NCBI GenBank assembly: GCA_049999805.1
Contig: JBNGIO010006320.1
Location: 473,790 to 530,318 of the forward strand
Reading direction: 5' to 3'
Source of the DNA: Folioceros fuciformis
Taxonomy: Eukaryota; Anthocerotophyta; Anthocerotopsida; Anthocerotales
DNA length: 56,529 nucleotides
Positions within the stretch are counted from its first letter, which is position 1. Each line of letters starts with the position of its first letter. Positions 10,335-21,537 of this stretch are shown one piece after another. The position numbers and the translations under genes were made by a program. The notes below the pieces were generated by a model. It saw only the letters and a program-made list of their open reading frames with translations. It was not told where the DNA came from and made no database searches.

Positions 10335-12226
10335 ATGGCCTTCGGAGCCACCCGAGAATCACACGTCATGGACAAGCCTATGTTCATGCACTTCCTGCTC
10401 CTTCTCCTTCTGGCTTCCCACACGGTTTCGGCTCACGCTGGAGGTTAGTACAACCATCTCCACCATCTCTTCCCTTGCATCCTACTTTGCCTAACCTTCC
10501 ATCTCCCATAACTAATAATGAGGAGTGTTATGTGGTTATGTCACGTTTCTGATCGCAGATGGGCCATGCTCGCAAGACCCCCTCTTCCTCAATGTCACTA
10601 AAGTGCAAGACTTGCAAGGACGCCTCAAGTATTCAGCAAATCAAACTGTCCATGTGGTGCTACTCAACGATCTCGAACTGAACACTAGTATCATCCTCAA
10701 CAACTCATTCTCTTGCACTATCTTCACAAGCAAATCCAACTCCAACTATAGCATCAAAACAACTCAAGACTCGTTTCCTGCTGTCTACATCCAGAAAACT
10801 AACAACATTCTCATACAAAACGTAAACTTCGAGGTACGTACATTCACACCAATTCATCCATCGCAATCCAATGTTCCTAATCTCATCATCTAATACATAT
10901 TCATATTTCAACAGTTTCAAAATCGGAATCCTTTGTCACCAACACGATGCAATTTAGCATCTGGTATTGGTCGTGTATGCCCTCTCATCTACATCACAGA
11001 CTCATGGGGAGTACAAATCGTGCAAGCATCTAATATCACTGGTCGAATAGATATATGGCGATCTGCTAACATAACCATCGATAGTATATCCATCAAAGCA
11101 GTTAAGTCTGATTACGCAGGCATAACAGTGCAAGCAGTAGGTTCAGGGCCCAATTTGATTCGTGGAGACATATGGATCACCAACAATGTACTCACTGGTG
11201 GAATGACTGGAGTTATTCTATCTAGTGGCGCAGTTGGGTGCACAGTAGCCAATAACGCATTCTATAATCAATATTTTGCAGCTATTCAATTGGGTTTTGG
11301 AGTGCATAATGTGGGTGATAGCATGCTGAATAACATCACCAACAACTATATCACAACCCAAGATGGGTTCGTGTGTGATGGAGATGCAGCTGGTATATAC
11401 CTTGACACACATTGGGTGAACCCGGGGAATTATTTGTCTTGCAATTATGTGATGAACTCCACACAATGCCTTTACTTAGATTATGCCTCTTCAGGCACAG
11501 TGGTGGATGGAATGATATGTTATAACAGTAGAGCTGGTCTGAAGCTCAATACCGGTCATAATAACAATATATCTAGTTTTTTGAATATTAAAGTATTATA
11601 TCCTGGTTGGATTAGTTGCCAGAACTATGACATCAACAATTGCTTATCAGATCCTGGATCTTACTGGGATAAATTAAGAGTTCAATCTTATAACTCACCG
11701 GCTATTCAAAAGGTAGGTGAATCAAGATCTCCTTATAGTCCTTCCATTCTATCTTTCATGACGTGGGTCTTACCAACATGTGTTGATGTTGCAGAATTAT
11801 CCATACTTGATTGATTTTTGTAACCAAACAAAGATTAATAACATCTCTTGTAATCCAAATGATGGTCGGACACCTCCTGCAAATGTGACTGGAGCTTGCA
11901 GTGGTATTCCAACAGGAAACAAGGTAGAGATTGTCAATGTTGATTCTCTAAGAGTTCATGAAACACCATTCTACAAAGATTGTGGACCTACAATAAATCC
12001 TGCCACGAAACTGAACTCGCTAAGATTTAATAATCCGCCCTTTAATCACTCCAGTGTGTACTTTAAAGACTTTGACAACTTGGATCTTTCCCCTAAGTCT
12101 AACTCAACTATTTTCACGAAGTTTCCATTTTTTCGATCTTGTCCGAAAAGTGCAAATGGACCTCAACCTGTGGACCCGGCTAAGTACGCTTTGAGGTTCA
12201 ACATTGCTGCTGGTACCGACGTATGA
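10335..12226 (+). CDS. Secreted right-handed beta-helix repeat protein (NosD/pectate-lyase-like fold)
   Basis: Four exons: 10335-10443, 10559-10833, 10915-11712, 11795-12226 (537 aa; 526 if the second in-frame ATG at 10368 is used). From 10368 the N-terminus is a good signal peptide: MDKPMFMHF, then a Leu run, then HTVSAHAG. The mature part shows the short Asn/Val/Ile-rich coils of parallel beta-helix proteins: NNILIQNVNF, SANITIDSISIKAV, ITNNVLTGG, VANNAFYNQYFAAIQL and NNITNNYITTQ. It is N-glycosylation-rich and has many Cys, consistent with export. Such folds usually bind or cleave polysaccharides; I see no catalytic motif, so the function is open. Codon use is distinctly more AT-rich than in the neighbouring FkbM genes. 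Confidence 0.75.
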
Positions 12227-12576
12227 TCCGAGATAGGAGTCTCGGACTATGTGGGGAGAGGACAAGTTTTAAAATTGCGTCCTCGTGAAGTGGTTTTTGT
12301 AAGCGTCGTTCTCTAATGTAGGGACGAATGGTCTGCTGCGACGGCTACGTGGAGGCTTTGTGAGGCAGACATTCTGTAACCTGATTAAAGAACAGTTATT
12401 GCGTGCATTTTGGAAGGGCCTCGTAAGAAGCGATAATGTGTGTTCCGTCCAAGTGTCTTCACTGCCACTCGCGTACTGTCGCGCGCTATCTCTTTGGTGC
12501 TTGAGCAGGAACACGGCGCCGGCTAAGTGCATTGTATCACGAGGCATTGCCACGGGGAACCACGGTGCAGGGGGCC
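12227..12576. other. Intergenic, beta-helix 3' region to peroxiredoxin promoter
   Basis: 350 bp without a recognised gene. It must hold the 3'UTR of the beta-helix gene and the promoter/leader of peroxiredoxin Q. Confidence 0.5.
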
Positions 12577-13519
12577 ATGGCTGCGTCTTCCTGCGGGCTT
12601 AGCTCCCTGACTCCCACCTCCAGCTCGTCTGTGAAGTGGAGCAAGCCGGCTTCTGTTGCCACTGCTAAGGTGCAGTTGGCGGGAGCGTTTTCCGGCTCGG
12701 AGCTATTTGCTGGACAGCTCTCCGCCTCTGCCGTGCTGCCGATCAAGCCGCGGGTGGTGTGCGTTCCAGCTACCGTCTGCAAGGTGAGTTTGTGTCCGTC
12801 CGCGTGCGGCAAGCTCGTTTCCGGAGCTGGCAGAAATGCTGGTGTGGAGTCTTGCCCGGACTTGAGCGTCTGGTGCCATGTGTTGCAGATATCCAAGGGG
12901 GATACCATTCCTCCTGTAGGATTGAGAGATGAGAATGGGAAATTAGTGAATCTTTCCAAGTTCAAGGGGAAGCCTCTGGTTGTTTACTTCTATCCCAAGG
13001 ACGACAGTCCCGGGTGCACGAAGCAGGTATGCTGGCTGACGAGGCTTTCCGAAGTGCTGCATTTCTGGAACAATGCTGAGCACGTTTGAGGATTTGGCAG
13101 GCCTGTGCTTTCCGTGATTCGTACGAGAAGTTCAAGAAGGCCGGAGCCGAAGTGATCGGGATCAGTGATGACTCGCCGGAGTCGCACAAGGTAAACTGCT
13201 TCGCAACAGAATTTCCGTGGCGCTTCTGCTCGGTGGTAAATGGTGCGTGTGAGGTTCTCAGCTGGCAGAGCAACGTGTGATCGTGCCTCTCGCTCGTCTG
13301 CAGGCATTCAAGGCGAAGTACAGATTGCCATTTACTCTGCTTTCAGACGAGGGGAACAAGCTGAGGAAGGAATGGGGAGTTCCCAGTGACTTCTTCGGAG
13401 CGCTGCCAGGCCGACAGACCTACGTGGCTGATAGGAATGGCGTAGTTCAGCTGATCTTCAACAACCAATTTGAGCCAGAGAAGCACATCGTAGAAGCCCT
13501 GAATGTCCTGCAAGCCTAA
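12577..13519 (+). CDS. PRXQ: Peroxiredoxin Q, chloroplast thiol peroxidase
   Basis: Four exons: 12577-12783, 12889-13026, 13101-13190, 13304-13519 (216 aa, matching my recollection of the usual length). Residues 1 to about 65 are Ser/Ala/Val-rich with few acidic residues, a typical plastid transit peptide. The mature enzyme has YFYPKDDSPGCTKQ, ACAFRDSYEKF, GISDDSPESHK and LPFTLLSDEGNKLRKEWGV. The peroxidatic Cys and the resolving Cys five residues later (CTKQAC across the exon 2/3 junction) define the atypical 2-Cys PrxQ/BCP class, which reduces hydroperoxides using thioredoxin near thylakoids (family knowledge). All introns are phase 0; the first (105 bp) has no in-frame stop, so retention would give an insert rather than truncation. 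Confidence 0.93.
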
Positions 13520-14438
13520 GGCCTAACGCAGGGGCTTCTGACTATTCAGCAGGCGGCAGTTTTGTTTTCTTACTCGAACACGATCACCAGCAGCAGATTC
13601 GAGATACGAGGCACAGAAGCCCTCTCTCGTCCTGGGAAGCAAATTCTTGTGCAAATTTCCTGCTCCAGCCGGAATTCGCCGACGACATTCATCGTTAAAC
13701 TGCCTGGAAGGCATGTGACCTTCAGCTGTGAATCGCAACATGCTTAGTGTATGATAAAACGTTTGGATTAGATTCGACGAAAAAGCTCCTCGTATTCGTA
13801 TCCGCATTCGCAGTTTCCATCCATCCCCGGGCCCAGGATAACATCGGCGGGCAAGTGAGGAGCGGGATGCAAACCTGATGCCATTGCTGGTAAGGCTGTA
13901 TAATAACACCACCGACAACGGAAAACAATTAGATACAAGAAATGCGTCTGGTTCCTTCCAGGCTTGCAAGATGATGCCCTGAACAAATATTTGAATCGTA
14001 CAAAAGGATGTTGCATTTACACTAACTCCGCCTGCCAAAAGACAGGTGCCCTGTAGAGGCCGCCAAATGGCCGACCCGTTCGACAGGCCCTGGTGCAACA
14101 CAGATACTCGGCAGCAGGAAAGCCAGCCAGATCTGTACACCACTTTCGCGCCTCAGCCCAAGGCTCGGTTCCCAAGCTGCAATCCCAAACCCCCTCTTCC
14201 CGCCCTAAGCAATCCAACAAAGGAGGGATAAACAAGGGGGATGACAAAGGGCAAACCTCACACATTGACTCAGGTTTCGGATCCTTCACATGAAGTTAAT
14301 CCGTTCATTCACCTGCTTGTGTTCATGGGTGGTTCTCTCCATCCCTCGTCCTTCAACACTGGCATCTTCTTCATCCTCCTCCTCTTCCGCCACCCGCAGG
14401 CCGGAGCCATTGCTATAACCCCGAGAAATCATAATGCC
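13520..14438. other. Convergent intergenic region, PRXQ and PI4KA 3' ends
   Basis: About 0.9 kb between two converging stop codons. No gene is recognised; it should contain both 3'UTRs and polyadenylation signals. Confidence 0.5.
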
Positions 14439-17400
14439 CTACTTCTCGATGCCCTGTTGAAGGTACTGAATCAGATCATAGCCTGCAGTGCTCCATTTAT
14501 TGTAGGCATCTGCACACGTCTTCATCATGAAATTTGCTGCCTCCCTCTCACTCATCTCTGGATGGAAACGCTTCCTCAGGTTGCCGATAGGATCTCCCCG
14601 GCTGAAGCAGGGCAGCCCGCTATCCACCATCAACAACACTGTGTTGATAATTCCATCCATGTGTTGCCTCGCAGCCAAGTACCCCTTCACACACAGACTC
14701 ACGAAAACATTCCACGTCTCACTCTTCATAACACCGGACGGGTCCAACAGTTGTGTCATTTCATGACTTAGCTTGAAATGGGCGTTCTCAAACCGAAGGT
14801 TCCCTCCAGGAGACGTCTCCAGAATGAAGCCGAAGTCAATGTGCACCAATCTGCCGTCTTTGTCGAACAGGAGGTTGCCATTGTGCCGGTCCTTCGGTTG
14901 GAGGAGAAGACTTGCAACCGCATATCCAGCACTGCTGACCATAAAATTCTCTCGAGCTGTCTCGAAGGCTGGGGACCCAACTGGTCCATACTCTTGTTGG
15001 AAAATCTCGTATAGACCACCATCAGTAATTTCCCCCATTTGATTCCGGCTCCGGGTGTTAGGGACCACCTCAATGATGCCCCTCCCACAACCAGTAGGAA
15101 GGACTCCATAAGGGAAGAGGTAAAGGTTCAGTCCTACAGCTTGGAAGATGTCCTTGAGAAGAGAAATAACCTGCAGGGCAAGCACATCCTGCCTGCAATC
15201 ATCTCCTACTTTAAAAATACATGCTTGCAACTTGATGTCGTCTGGATCACCACCTTTGTCAACCACGTCAAATGTGATCATGATTGGCACCTTAGCAGCT
15301 GATTGCAAAGGAATACCGCTGCCTAGTTCAATGCCCCGAACCAGTTTGTTTGGAGCGGTCGGGAGATAGAGATCGTCACCCTCAACTTCAATCTTCTCTA
15401 GCTCCCTCCTGATGCCTTCCCTGCGGTCCTCCTTTGGTAGAGGGTATAAAATTCCAGAGATTGATGTCACCCTATCAAAAAATCTAAACTCCCGAATAAA
15501 CACATCATGTGCTTCAGGGGTGAAGCTTTCTATGACTCTGCTCCGTACTCGTGGTACAAGGTCATGGAGAAAGTTTCCTTTCCCGACAGACCCCTCCTTC
15601 CCTGATTCATCAGCTGGAGGGGGTTCCTCACCTTGAAGTTGCCAGATCAGCCTATGCGCAAAAAGATTGCTTTTCTGTGCAGCAACCATCAAGTAACCCT
15701 CCACCAAACCCAAGGCATCATATCTCAGAGACTGCACAAGTTGAGGCATGAAGAAGGTGACCGTCTCCGGCGGATATGATTCCATGACACGCAGAACATA
15801 GGCCATAACTCGAGGATGCCCTTTGTAGGCTGGAGTGAGAAACTCAAGTGCATGAGTGATTGAGCATGGAGCCCAATGTGGGAGCCACTGCAACAATGGA
15901 GAATCTTCTTCCACAGCCTTAGGAGTAACAAAATACGGAAGTGCTTCAGGCACTTGTACCAAATCTGGTATATGAGCCTGCACCAGGGACATGATTTCAG
16001 ATCTTAGGACTGAGACACCTGGAAATCTGGTGACAAGTGAAAGAGCCACATGGGGATCCACAGACCAAGCCGTCTTGAGGTACTCAATCCAGCGCTCTGT
16101 CCCAAAGCGCAACCTTGGAACTCCACCATCCTTGAGAGGATTCGCCCAGGAATCTAACCTCTCAGCTTCATGCTGGCAAAGCATGAGCAACAACTGCTTT
16201 ATCTTCTCTCTCCCCACATTATCTACATCTAGATTACCCCAGACAGGATGCTCACCATCTGATTGACTGGGCGAACTGCCTATTCCTGAAAGCTGGCCAT
16301 ATTCCAAAACCCGCAGAGGCTTCGAAGATACATCTGTACGTGTCTGACTGTCCAGCCTCTCTGACAAATGCTGCACAAATACTGCTACTGCATGTGCCTC
16401 AGATTGAGCCATGCCCTCCACGTTTGTCTCATTCCAAGCTGGTGGCACAGAGAACCAGTGCATGGCAGCCCTGTAAACGCGATCTTCCAGCAAACTCAAA
16501 CCTATCACACCCATGTGACTGTTTCCCTCCAGCTGAAAAACACAATACTTGATTCCCAACAGCATTAGTGTGAAGAAAGCACCCTCCGCTGCAGGGTGGG
16601 AACAAAGACGTTCAGGATATTTCACAGAGCCTTCAATCAACTTGCCCAACAAAAGCAGCTGATTGCTGCAGCTGTACTTTACAACCTCGAACCGGTCGAG
16701 CAAAAAGCCCAACCACAAGCGATGGGCTGTGATTCCCGGAAGTACATTCACGTCTTCCTCCACAGGCTCGCCAGGCTTCAATTGAGGTCTCAATTTGGCT
16801 GCCGGCCCTGAACAACTATGCCCTGAAGCGAAGAGACCCCACCCAGAGTCAACTGTCCATAGCCAGGCATCCACCAGCTCTGTGAGCACAAAGGACCGTA
16901 GATGGGGTGCAGCAGACAAGATCCAGGTCCACACAAACACCCCAGTCTCCAATGCCCCAGGGAGAAAGATATGGACAGGGCACCAACACAACAATCTAAG
17001 CAGCTGGGAAAATCCTTCGGAATTCTTGCTTGCTGAGTCATCTGTGTCAGAGAGTAACAATGCAGCCGCACTTAAACATACTGCTCGGAAAGTCGTTGTA
17101 TCCACATTGGATCTCCTATGTGCATCCGTGACAAAATGTTGCAATAACTCCAGAAACTTGGCTATGAGCAGCTTGTTTAAGGACGTGTTGTCAACCTGCG
17201 ATTGGCTAACTGCATCCTTTGGAGATAGGTAGCTGATGAGGCCATTCCCAGCCCAAAGTCCTGAAGGTTTATCACCACCTTGACCTTGAATGTTCAAACC
17301 ACCAAAAACTTTAACGCCTGCAATCTGACCTGTATAATTCGATTTCACAGTCGCACTGCTGATACCAGTGACAAGCACTTCCAAGTTCCCTAATTCCGCC

Positions 17401-20400
17401 ACCCTGGGGTTAGCCCCGGCGGCTGCAGCAGCTGCTGCAATTACTGTTGGAACTGTCACTGGGTTCTCACTGCCTAGAACACCAGTCTTCAACGGAAGCC
17501 TGATGTCGGAAAGCAGAGACGGAAGATCACCTGCATGAGAATCTTTTTCCCACGTGTTTAACTTTCGGAATTGCTCATGCAACAGACCTTGAGTGGTCGA
17601 AGGGGCCAGATATAGTGCAGAAGTGATCCAATCACGAACCCTTTGCTGTGACAGGTTTCTAGCAGCAAGGAGGGAACCAGGATCAGACGTTAGAGCGGGA
17701 AGCGAATGATCAGCAACCACATGCATCAGCGCATCTAAGCACAGGGGATTCCACAACAGTGATGGAAACGTAGACCTCAGCTGACCAAGAAGACTGTCGG
17801 ACAGTTCCCTTACAATGTCCTTTTGGTGCACTACAGTTTTTATGAGATAACAGGCATGAGCAGCCAGTATGGCCTCCCTCTGTTCAGTTTCCTGCCCAGT
17901 CACTACTCCCTTCTCCCCAAGCCAGGTCAAAGCGCCTTCAAACGCCCGGTGGGCAGTTGCAATCAGGCATTGGTATACAGCAGGCATGAGGTCTGGGGTC
18001 CCAAGATACTGAAAAATGCAGCTAAGTGCACTTCTGTAGCCCTCATCTGGCGAACTCCTCTTGAGCACACCTCCTTGATGACTAAAGCGCAGCACTTCCA
18101 AAAAAGCGACTGCGAGAAGATACGTGGCTTTCACACCGGAAATGGTGTTCAAAGATGCTACATCCACACGCCCCCCTAAAGCTGCAGACAGGGCTGACCT
18201 TTGGGCAACTGCAGCCTTCTCATTATTACTTCCCCGACGGCTGCCAGGATTGTGCAGGGCATTAAGCTCGATCTCATCTTCTAGCCACATGACAGAGCTT
18301 ACCACAAGGGGCGGCGTTCCTTCCGCAATCTGCAGAACAGCAGCTGCCCACTGTGGACTCCAAGGGTAAGGTCCTGATATAGCTTGCACTGGCAATACGC
18401 TGACACTTCCCTGGCTACTCTGGCTGCCCCTGCTCAATCCAACTGACTTCACTGATGCTTGCATCTTCTGGATGGGAGGAGCCAAGCCAAACAGAACAAT
18501 GTAGAACCAGAGGTTCCTGAAAAGCTTCAGCATGCGTGGATCAATCTCCTGAAATGATACAATGTCGGAACAAACTTCTGCCACAGCTGGTAGAAGGGGT
18601 CCCAGCAAGTCTGCGCCACTCCTGCCAACCTTGGCCTCAGCGACTAGACCAACATCAGAGAATAAATGCAACAAACGATGCCTGTAGTCCGCCCGAAGCC
18701 TAGGATCCTTAAGATCCCTTGCTATTTGCTGAAACGCACTAGGGAGGGTCTCCACACGTTCCGTAGTGCCCTCAGGAGCCAGCGTACGACTGTAGGCGGA
18801 GCCCACAGTGTTCAGCTTTTGAAAGTAACTCCTCACCAGAAGATTCACAACATCCTTGTAGGATTTCTCCCACCCAAGACTCGCCATGCGAGCAACAGCC
18901 TCCAGCAATCTAAGCCGCAACTTGCTGGGAGCTGAAGCATCTCCTTCCTCCAAACTCTCAAGAAGCAAGGGCAACAGTATATCCACAGCTTCAGCCTTGT
19001 TCAACATGGTTGCCAAATCGGCCAGTAGGGGAATGATGTTGAGCTGCATCACAGCAACCAACAACTTCTCCTTCTCATCTTGTTCAACTGCCTCCCGGAT
19101 GTAAGCAGCCAAAGACAGTAGAAATGATTCAATAGAAGGCCTATCAGATTTCCACCCGCATTCAATAAGCTTGCAGCTGGTCCTCACAACGCTAACAAAA
19201 ACTTGACCTTGACTCGCCTCCCACGTGTCAGCTTGAGCACAGGTAGAAAGCGCCAGCGTTTTGATCCGTAACAGAATTCTAGAGACCTGCGTTCTGTCAG
19301 TTGCTGCAATCTCAGCCACACCTATTAAAAGCTTGTCAAAGAGTTGCTCACATTGATTTAACTTTCGCCATAAAGATCCAACACATGCATCGGCAGCATC
19401 CAGGAGCAGCGAGAGAGTCTCGCGTAGAGCACTCCTTGACAATTTCAAGTCCGATGTAGAAAGCAAAGTGCACTTCGTGAGTACCAAGGCAGCTGCTTGA
19501 CAAGCTTGCAATTTCAGGTTCATCTTCATCTTCAGTCCCACACCATCCACTGGCCAATCCCTTTTTCGAATTTTGAGCAAGGGAATGACGACTTTCAGCT
19601 GTTTGGCAGCACCGGCCCTCAACTGCCGTAGTTGAGCATCTTTCCAGTGCGCATTATCTGACTGGGTGTGTCCCAAAAGCTGTGCCAGAACTCGGAAAGC
19701 AACCTGTCGTCTCTCCAGAGACTCCACAGTCTCCTCATCCAGAGCCAGAGTAACATCCGAGGTGGAATCCCTGACAGACAAACACATGGTCAGTTGCTGC
19801 TCGTGGTTTTGCCGCCTAATCCCAGTCCCATTCGCCTTCACAGACTTGTAGCTCCCGAGGTCGTCGGGTGAGTCCACATGCCCGCTTCTCACACTCGCCT
19901 CAGCGATGGATGAGGAGCCAGGACTGGCCACAGTGAAATTAGGGCTTTGGGACTCGAAGATCTCACTGTTCACCCAGGGTGTGATTCCCTCGCTGTGATT
20001 CCCATCCTCTCCAAACCTCTTGGACTTGAGAGGACTGGGGCTGCCCAATGCACCCGCAGGCGATCTGAAACTCTTTCTCCCCGCAGGAGAGGTTTGAGCT
20101 GAAGATCCTGCTGAGGAAGACGAAATGCTCACCCCTTGGCAAGGAAGAATCCAGTGCTCCAGCAAATTGCTGGCTACGCGCTCTGCATCAGCAGCCTTCA
20201 AGGGGGGGCAACGACTGGCCAGGGCTGACAACAACGCCTTGCCTCCCACAGCCTGATGGGCCCCAACAAAAATACTCCCATGTTTGTCGCTGCCGGCCCA
20301 GGCGATAACATTAGCCACAGCGCTGCTAACCTCGTCGGCCGAGGCCGGGAAAGCCTCCACTATCTTCACCAGGTTGTCCAGCAGCTCGGAGAAGAACGCC

Positions 20401-20696
20401 AGCATATCATCCGAGCTCAAGGACGCCGGCCACGAAGTCTCCTTCCAGTACGACGACGGCATGGCCTCCAGGAAGCACAGAATAAGCGGCAGCAGCTCCG
20501 TGTGCTCCCGCTCCGCCTGGCGGCACGCCAGAAACCTGGCTAGCGCCAGAATGGCATTCAGATTTGCCATGGACAGCCGCAATCCCTTCTCCAAAATGCC
20601 CGGCTGCGGGCACTGCCTGGTGATCACTGCAATCTTCTCACCCGGCACATCCCCCAAACCGGCCAGCACCTCGCAGAGCACCGTGAGCGCACTCAT
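14439..20696 (-). CDS. PI4KA: Phosphatidylinositol 4-kinase alpha (type III), intronless
   Basis: A single open frame of 2085 aa from the ATG at 20696; an upstream in-frame ATG at 20816 would add 40 residues. I prefer 20696 because MSALTVLCEVLAG resembles the start of plant PI4K alpha (MxSLTELCDIIA-like). The enzyme makes PI4P at the plasma membrane. The C-terminal kinase domain shows FKVGDDCRQDVLALQ, LLLQPKDRHNGNLL (catalytic loop, about residue 1936) and HIDFGFILETSPGGN (metal-binding DFG). Before it lies an armadillo/HEAT-like region and the lipid-kinase helical domain (around SITHALEFLTPAYKGHPRVMA). Length is close to the Arabidopsis enzyme (about 2000 aa). Oddity: no intron in 6.3 kb, whereas most multi-exon neighbours have an intron every few hundred bases. 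Confidence 0.93.
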   Translation of the reverse strand: MSALTVLCEVLAGLGDVPGEKIAVITRQCPQPGILEKGLRLSMANLNAILALARFLACRQAEREHTELLPLILCFLEAMPSSYWKETSWPASLSSDDMLAFFSELLDNLVKIVEAFPASADEVSSAVANVIAWAGSDKHGSIFVGAHQAVGGKALLSALASRCPPLKAADAERVASNLLEHWILPCQGVSISSSSAGSSAQTSPAGRKSFRSPAGALGSPSPLKSKRFGEDGNHSEGITPWVNSEIFESQSPNFTVASPGSSSIAEASVRSGHVDSPDDLGSYKSVKANGTGIRRQNHEQQLTMCLSVRDSTSDVTLALDEETVESLERRQVAFRVLAQLLGHTQSDNAHWKDAQLRQLRAGAAKQLKVVIPLLKIRKRDWPVDGVGLKMKMNLKLQACQAAALVLTKCTLLSTSDLKLSRSALRETLSLLLDAADACVGSLWRKLNQCEQLFDKLLIGVAEIAATDRTQVSRILLRIKTLALSTCAQADTWEASQGQVFVSVVRTSCKLIECGWKSDRPSIESFLLSLAAYIREAVEQDEKEKLLVAVMQLNIIPLLADLATMLNKAEAVDILLPLLLESLEEGDASAPSKLRLRLLEAVARMASLGWEKSYKDVVNLLVRSYFQKLNTVGSAYSRTLAPEGTTERVETLPSAFQQIARDLKDPRLRADYRHRLLHLFSDVGLVAEAKVGRSGADLLGPLLPAVAEVCSDIVSFQEIDPRMLKLFRNLWFYIVLFGLAPPIQKMQASVKSVGLSRGSQSSQGSVSVLPVQAISGPYPWSPQWAAAVLQIAEGTPPLVVSSVMWLEDEIELNALHNPGSRRGSNNEKAAVAQRSALSAALGGRVDVASLNTISGVKATYLLAVAFLEVLRFSHQGGVLKRSSPDEGYRSALSCIFQYLGTPDLMPAVYQCLIATAHRAFEGALTWLGEKGVVTGQETEQREAILAAHACYLIKTVVHQKDIVRELSDSLLGQLRSTFPSLLWNPLCLDALMHVVADHSLPALTSDPGSLLAARNLSQQRVRDWITSALYLAPSTTQGLLHEQFRKLNTWEKDSHAGDLPSLLSDIRLPLKTGVLGSENPVTVPTVIAAAAAAAGANPRVAELGNLEVLVTGISSATVKSNYTGQIAGVKVFGGLNIQGQGGDKPSGLWAGNGLISYLSPKDAVSQSQVDNTSLNKLLIAKFLELLQHFVTDAHRRSNVDTTTFRAVCLSAAALLLSDTDDSASKNSEGFSQLLRLLCWCPVHIFLPGALETGVFVWTWILSAAPHLRSFVLTELVDAWLWTVDSGWGLFASGHSCSGPAAKLRPQLKPGEPVEEDVNVLPGITAHRLWLGFLLDRFEVVKYSCSNQLLLLGKLIEGSVKYPERLCSHPAAEGAFFTLMLLGIKYCVFQLEGNSHMGVIGLSLLEDRVYRAAMHWFSVPPAWNETNVEGMAQSEAHAVAVFVQHLSERLDSQTRTDVSSKPLRVLEYGQLSGIGSSPSQSDGEHPVWGNLDVDNVGREKIKQLLLMLCQHEAERLDSWANPLKDGGVPRLRFGTERWIEYLKTAWSVDPHVALSLVTRFPGVSVLRSEIMSLVQAHIPDLVQVPEALPYFVTPKAVEEDSPLLQWLPHWAPCSITHALEFLTPAYKGHPRVMAYVLRVMESYPPETVTFFMPQLVQSLRYDALGLVEGYLMVAAQKSNLFAHRLIWQLQGEEPPPADESGKEGSVGKGNFLHDLVPRVRSRVIESFTPEAHDVFIREFRFFDRVTSISGILYPLPKEDRREGIRRELEKIEVEGDDLYLPTAPNKLVRGIELGSGIPLQSAAKVPIMITFDVVDKGGDPDDIKLQACIFKVGDDCRQDVLALQVISLLKDIFQAVGLNLYLFPYGVLPTGCGRGIIEVVPNTRSRNQMGEITDGGLYEIFQQEYGPVGSPAFETARENFMVSSAGYAVASLLLQPKDRHNGNLLFDKDGRLVHIDFGFILETSPGGNLRFENAHFKLSHEMTQLLDPSGVMKSETWNVFVSLCVKGYLAARQHMDGIINTVLLMVDSGLPCFSRGDPIGNLRKRFHPEMSEREAANFMMKTCADAYNKWSTAGYDLIQYLQQGIEK

Positions 20697-21537
20697 GACG
20701 ACTGTCTTTGTGGGCGGGCCTAGCTTCGCTCCCCCTGCTTTCACTGTACCACCACGCTCCCAGTCATGCTCCAGCTGCCAATGCACGGATTCCTGTCCTG
20801 CAAGCCACCCGGGCACACCGACAACAATCCAATCCGCGAGCAGGACAGTGATGCGCAGGTGACGTCACACAGCACACAGAGAGCCGCAGCACGCCAAGGC
20901 AAAGGCAGCGCCGGCTGGCGAGCCTGCAACGCCACAGATCTCAGCTCCATGCAGCCTCCTCCAGGCGAGCACATGCGCACGCGACATGGCGCGAGGCTGC
21001 TGCGACCAGATCCACACCGGAGCACGAGACGAGACCACAAGGCGAGTCAAGCGGGAAGCCATGCCCGGATGCCGGAGCGAGCCGGCTGTCACCTCCTAAT
21101 GCGGGCGGTCCTCTCCATGCTCCTTCCCAGTTAACATATTCTATGCATGCAAAGGAGTTGGTCCTGTAAGACCGGCCTGGAGGCCCTTTCTTTTTCTTTC
21201 GTACACAGAAGGGGCCAGCTCCGCCATCTCCTCTCTCCTGCAGGCTCCAGCCCAGCGGGATCCTATGTTTAGACTTGACCCACTTTCAGTTTGATTCGGC
21301 CTGGCCCAGCGCTGCTGGGTCGTGCCTCTGCTTGGGTCTTGTGACTCGTCCTTGCACCCCGATTCTGGGCGTCCGGTCTCTAATGCGGCCCCCAGATTGT
21401 CACCTGCGAGGAGGTGTGGGGAGGTGGGCGCCTCAATGCTGGTGATGCTTGCTCCAATGCCGGTCGTGTACGGTTCGGAGGGCGGCATGTGGGTTTGAGG
21501 TACGGGATCGAGGGCGTCTTCCCGCCGGAGTGAAGAG
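20697..21537. promoter_or_regulatory. Divergent promoter region of PI4KA and AUG5
   Basis: About 840 bp between divergent start codons. No gene is recognised. It should include both promoters and leaders; the part 20697-20816 could instead be coding if PI4KA starts at the upstream ATG. Confidence 0.5.

Noticed and set aside
20697-20816. Upstream in-frame ATG extending PI4KA by 40 residues
   Set aside because: The added residues do not resemble the family N-terminus, while M at 20696 does. Kept only as an alternative.
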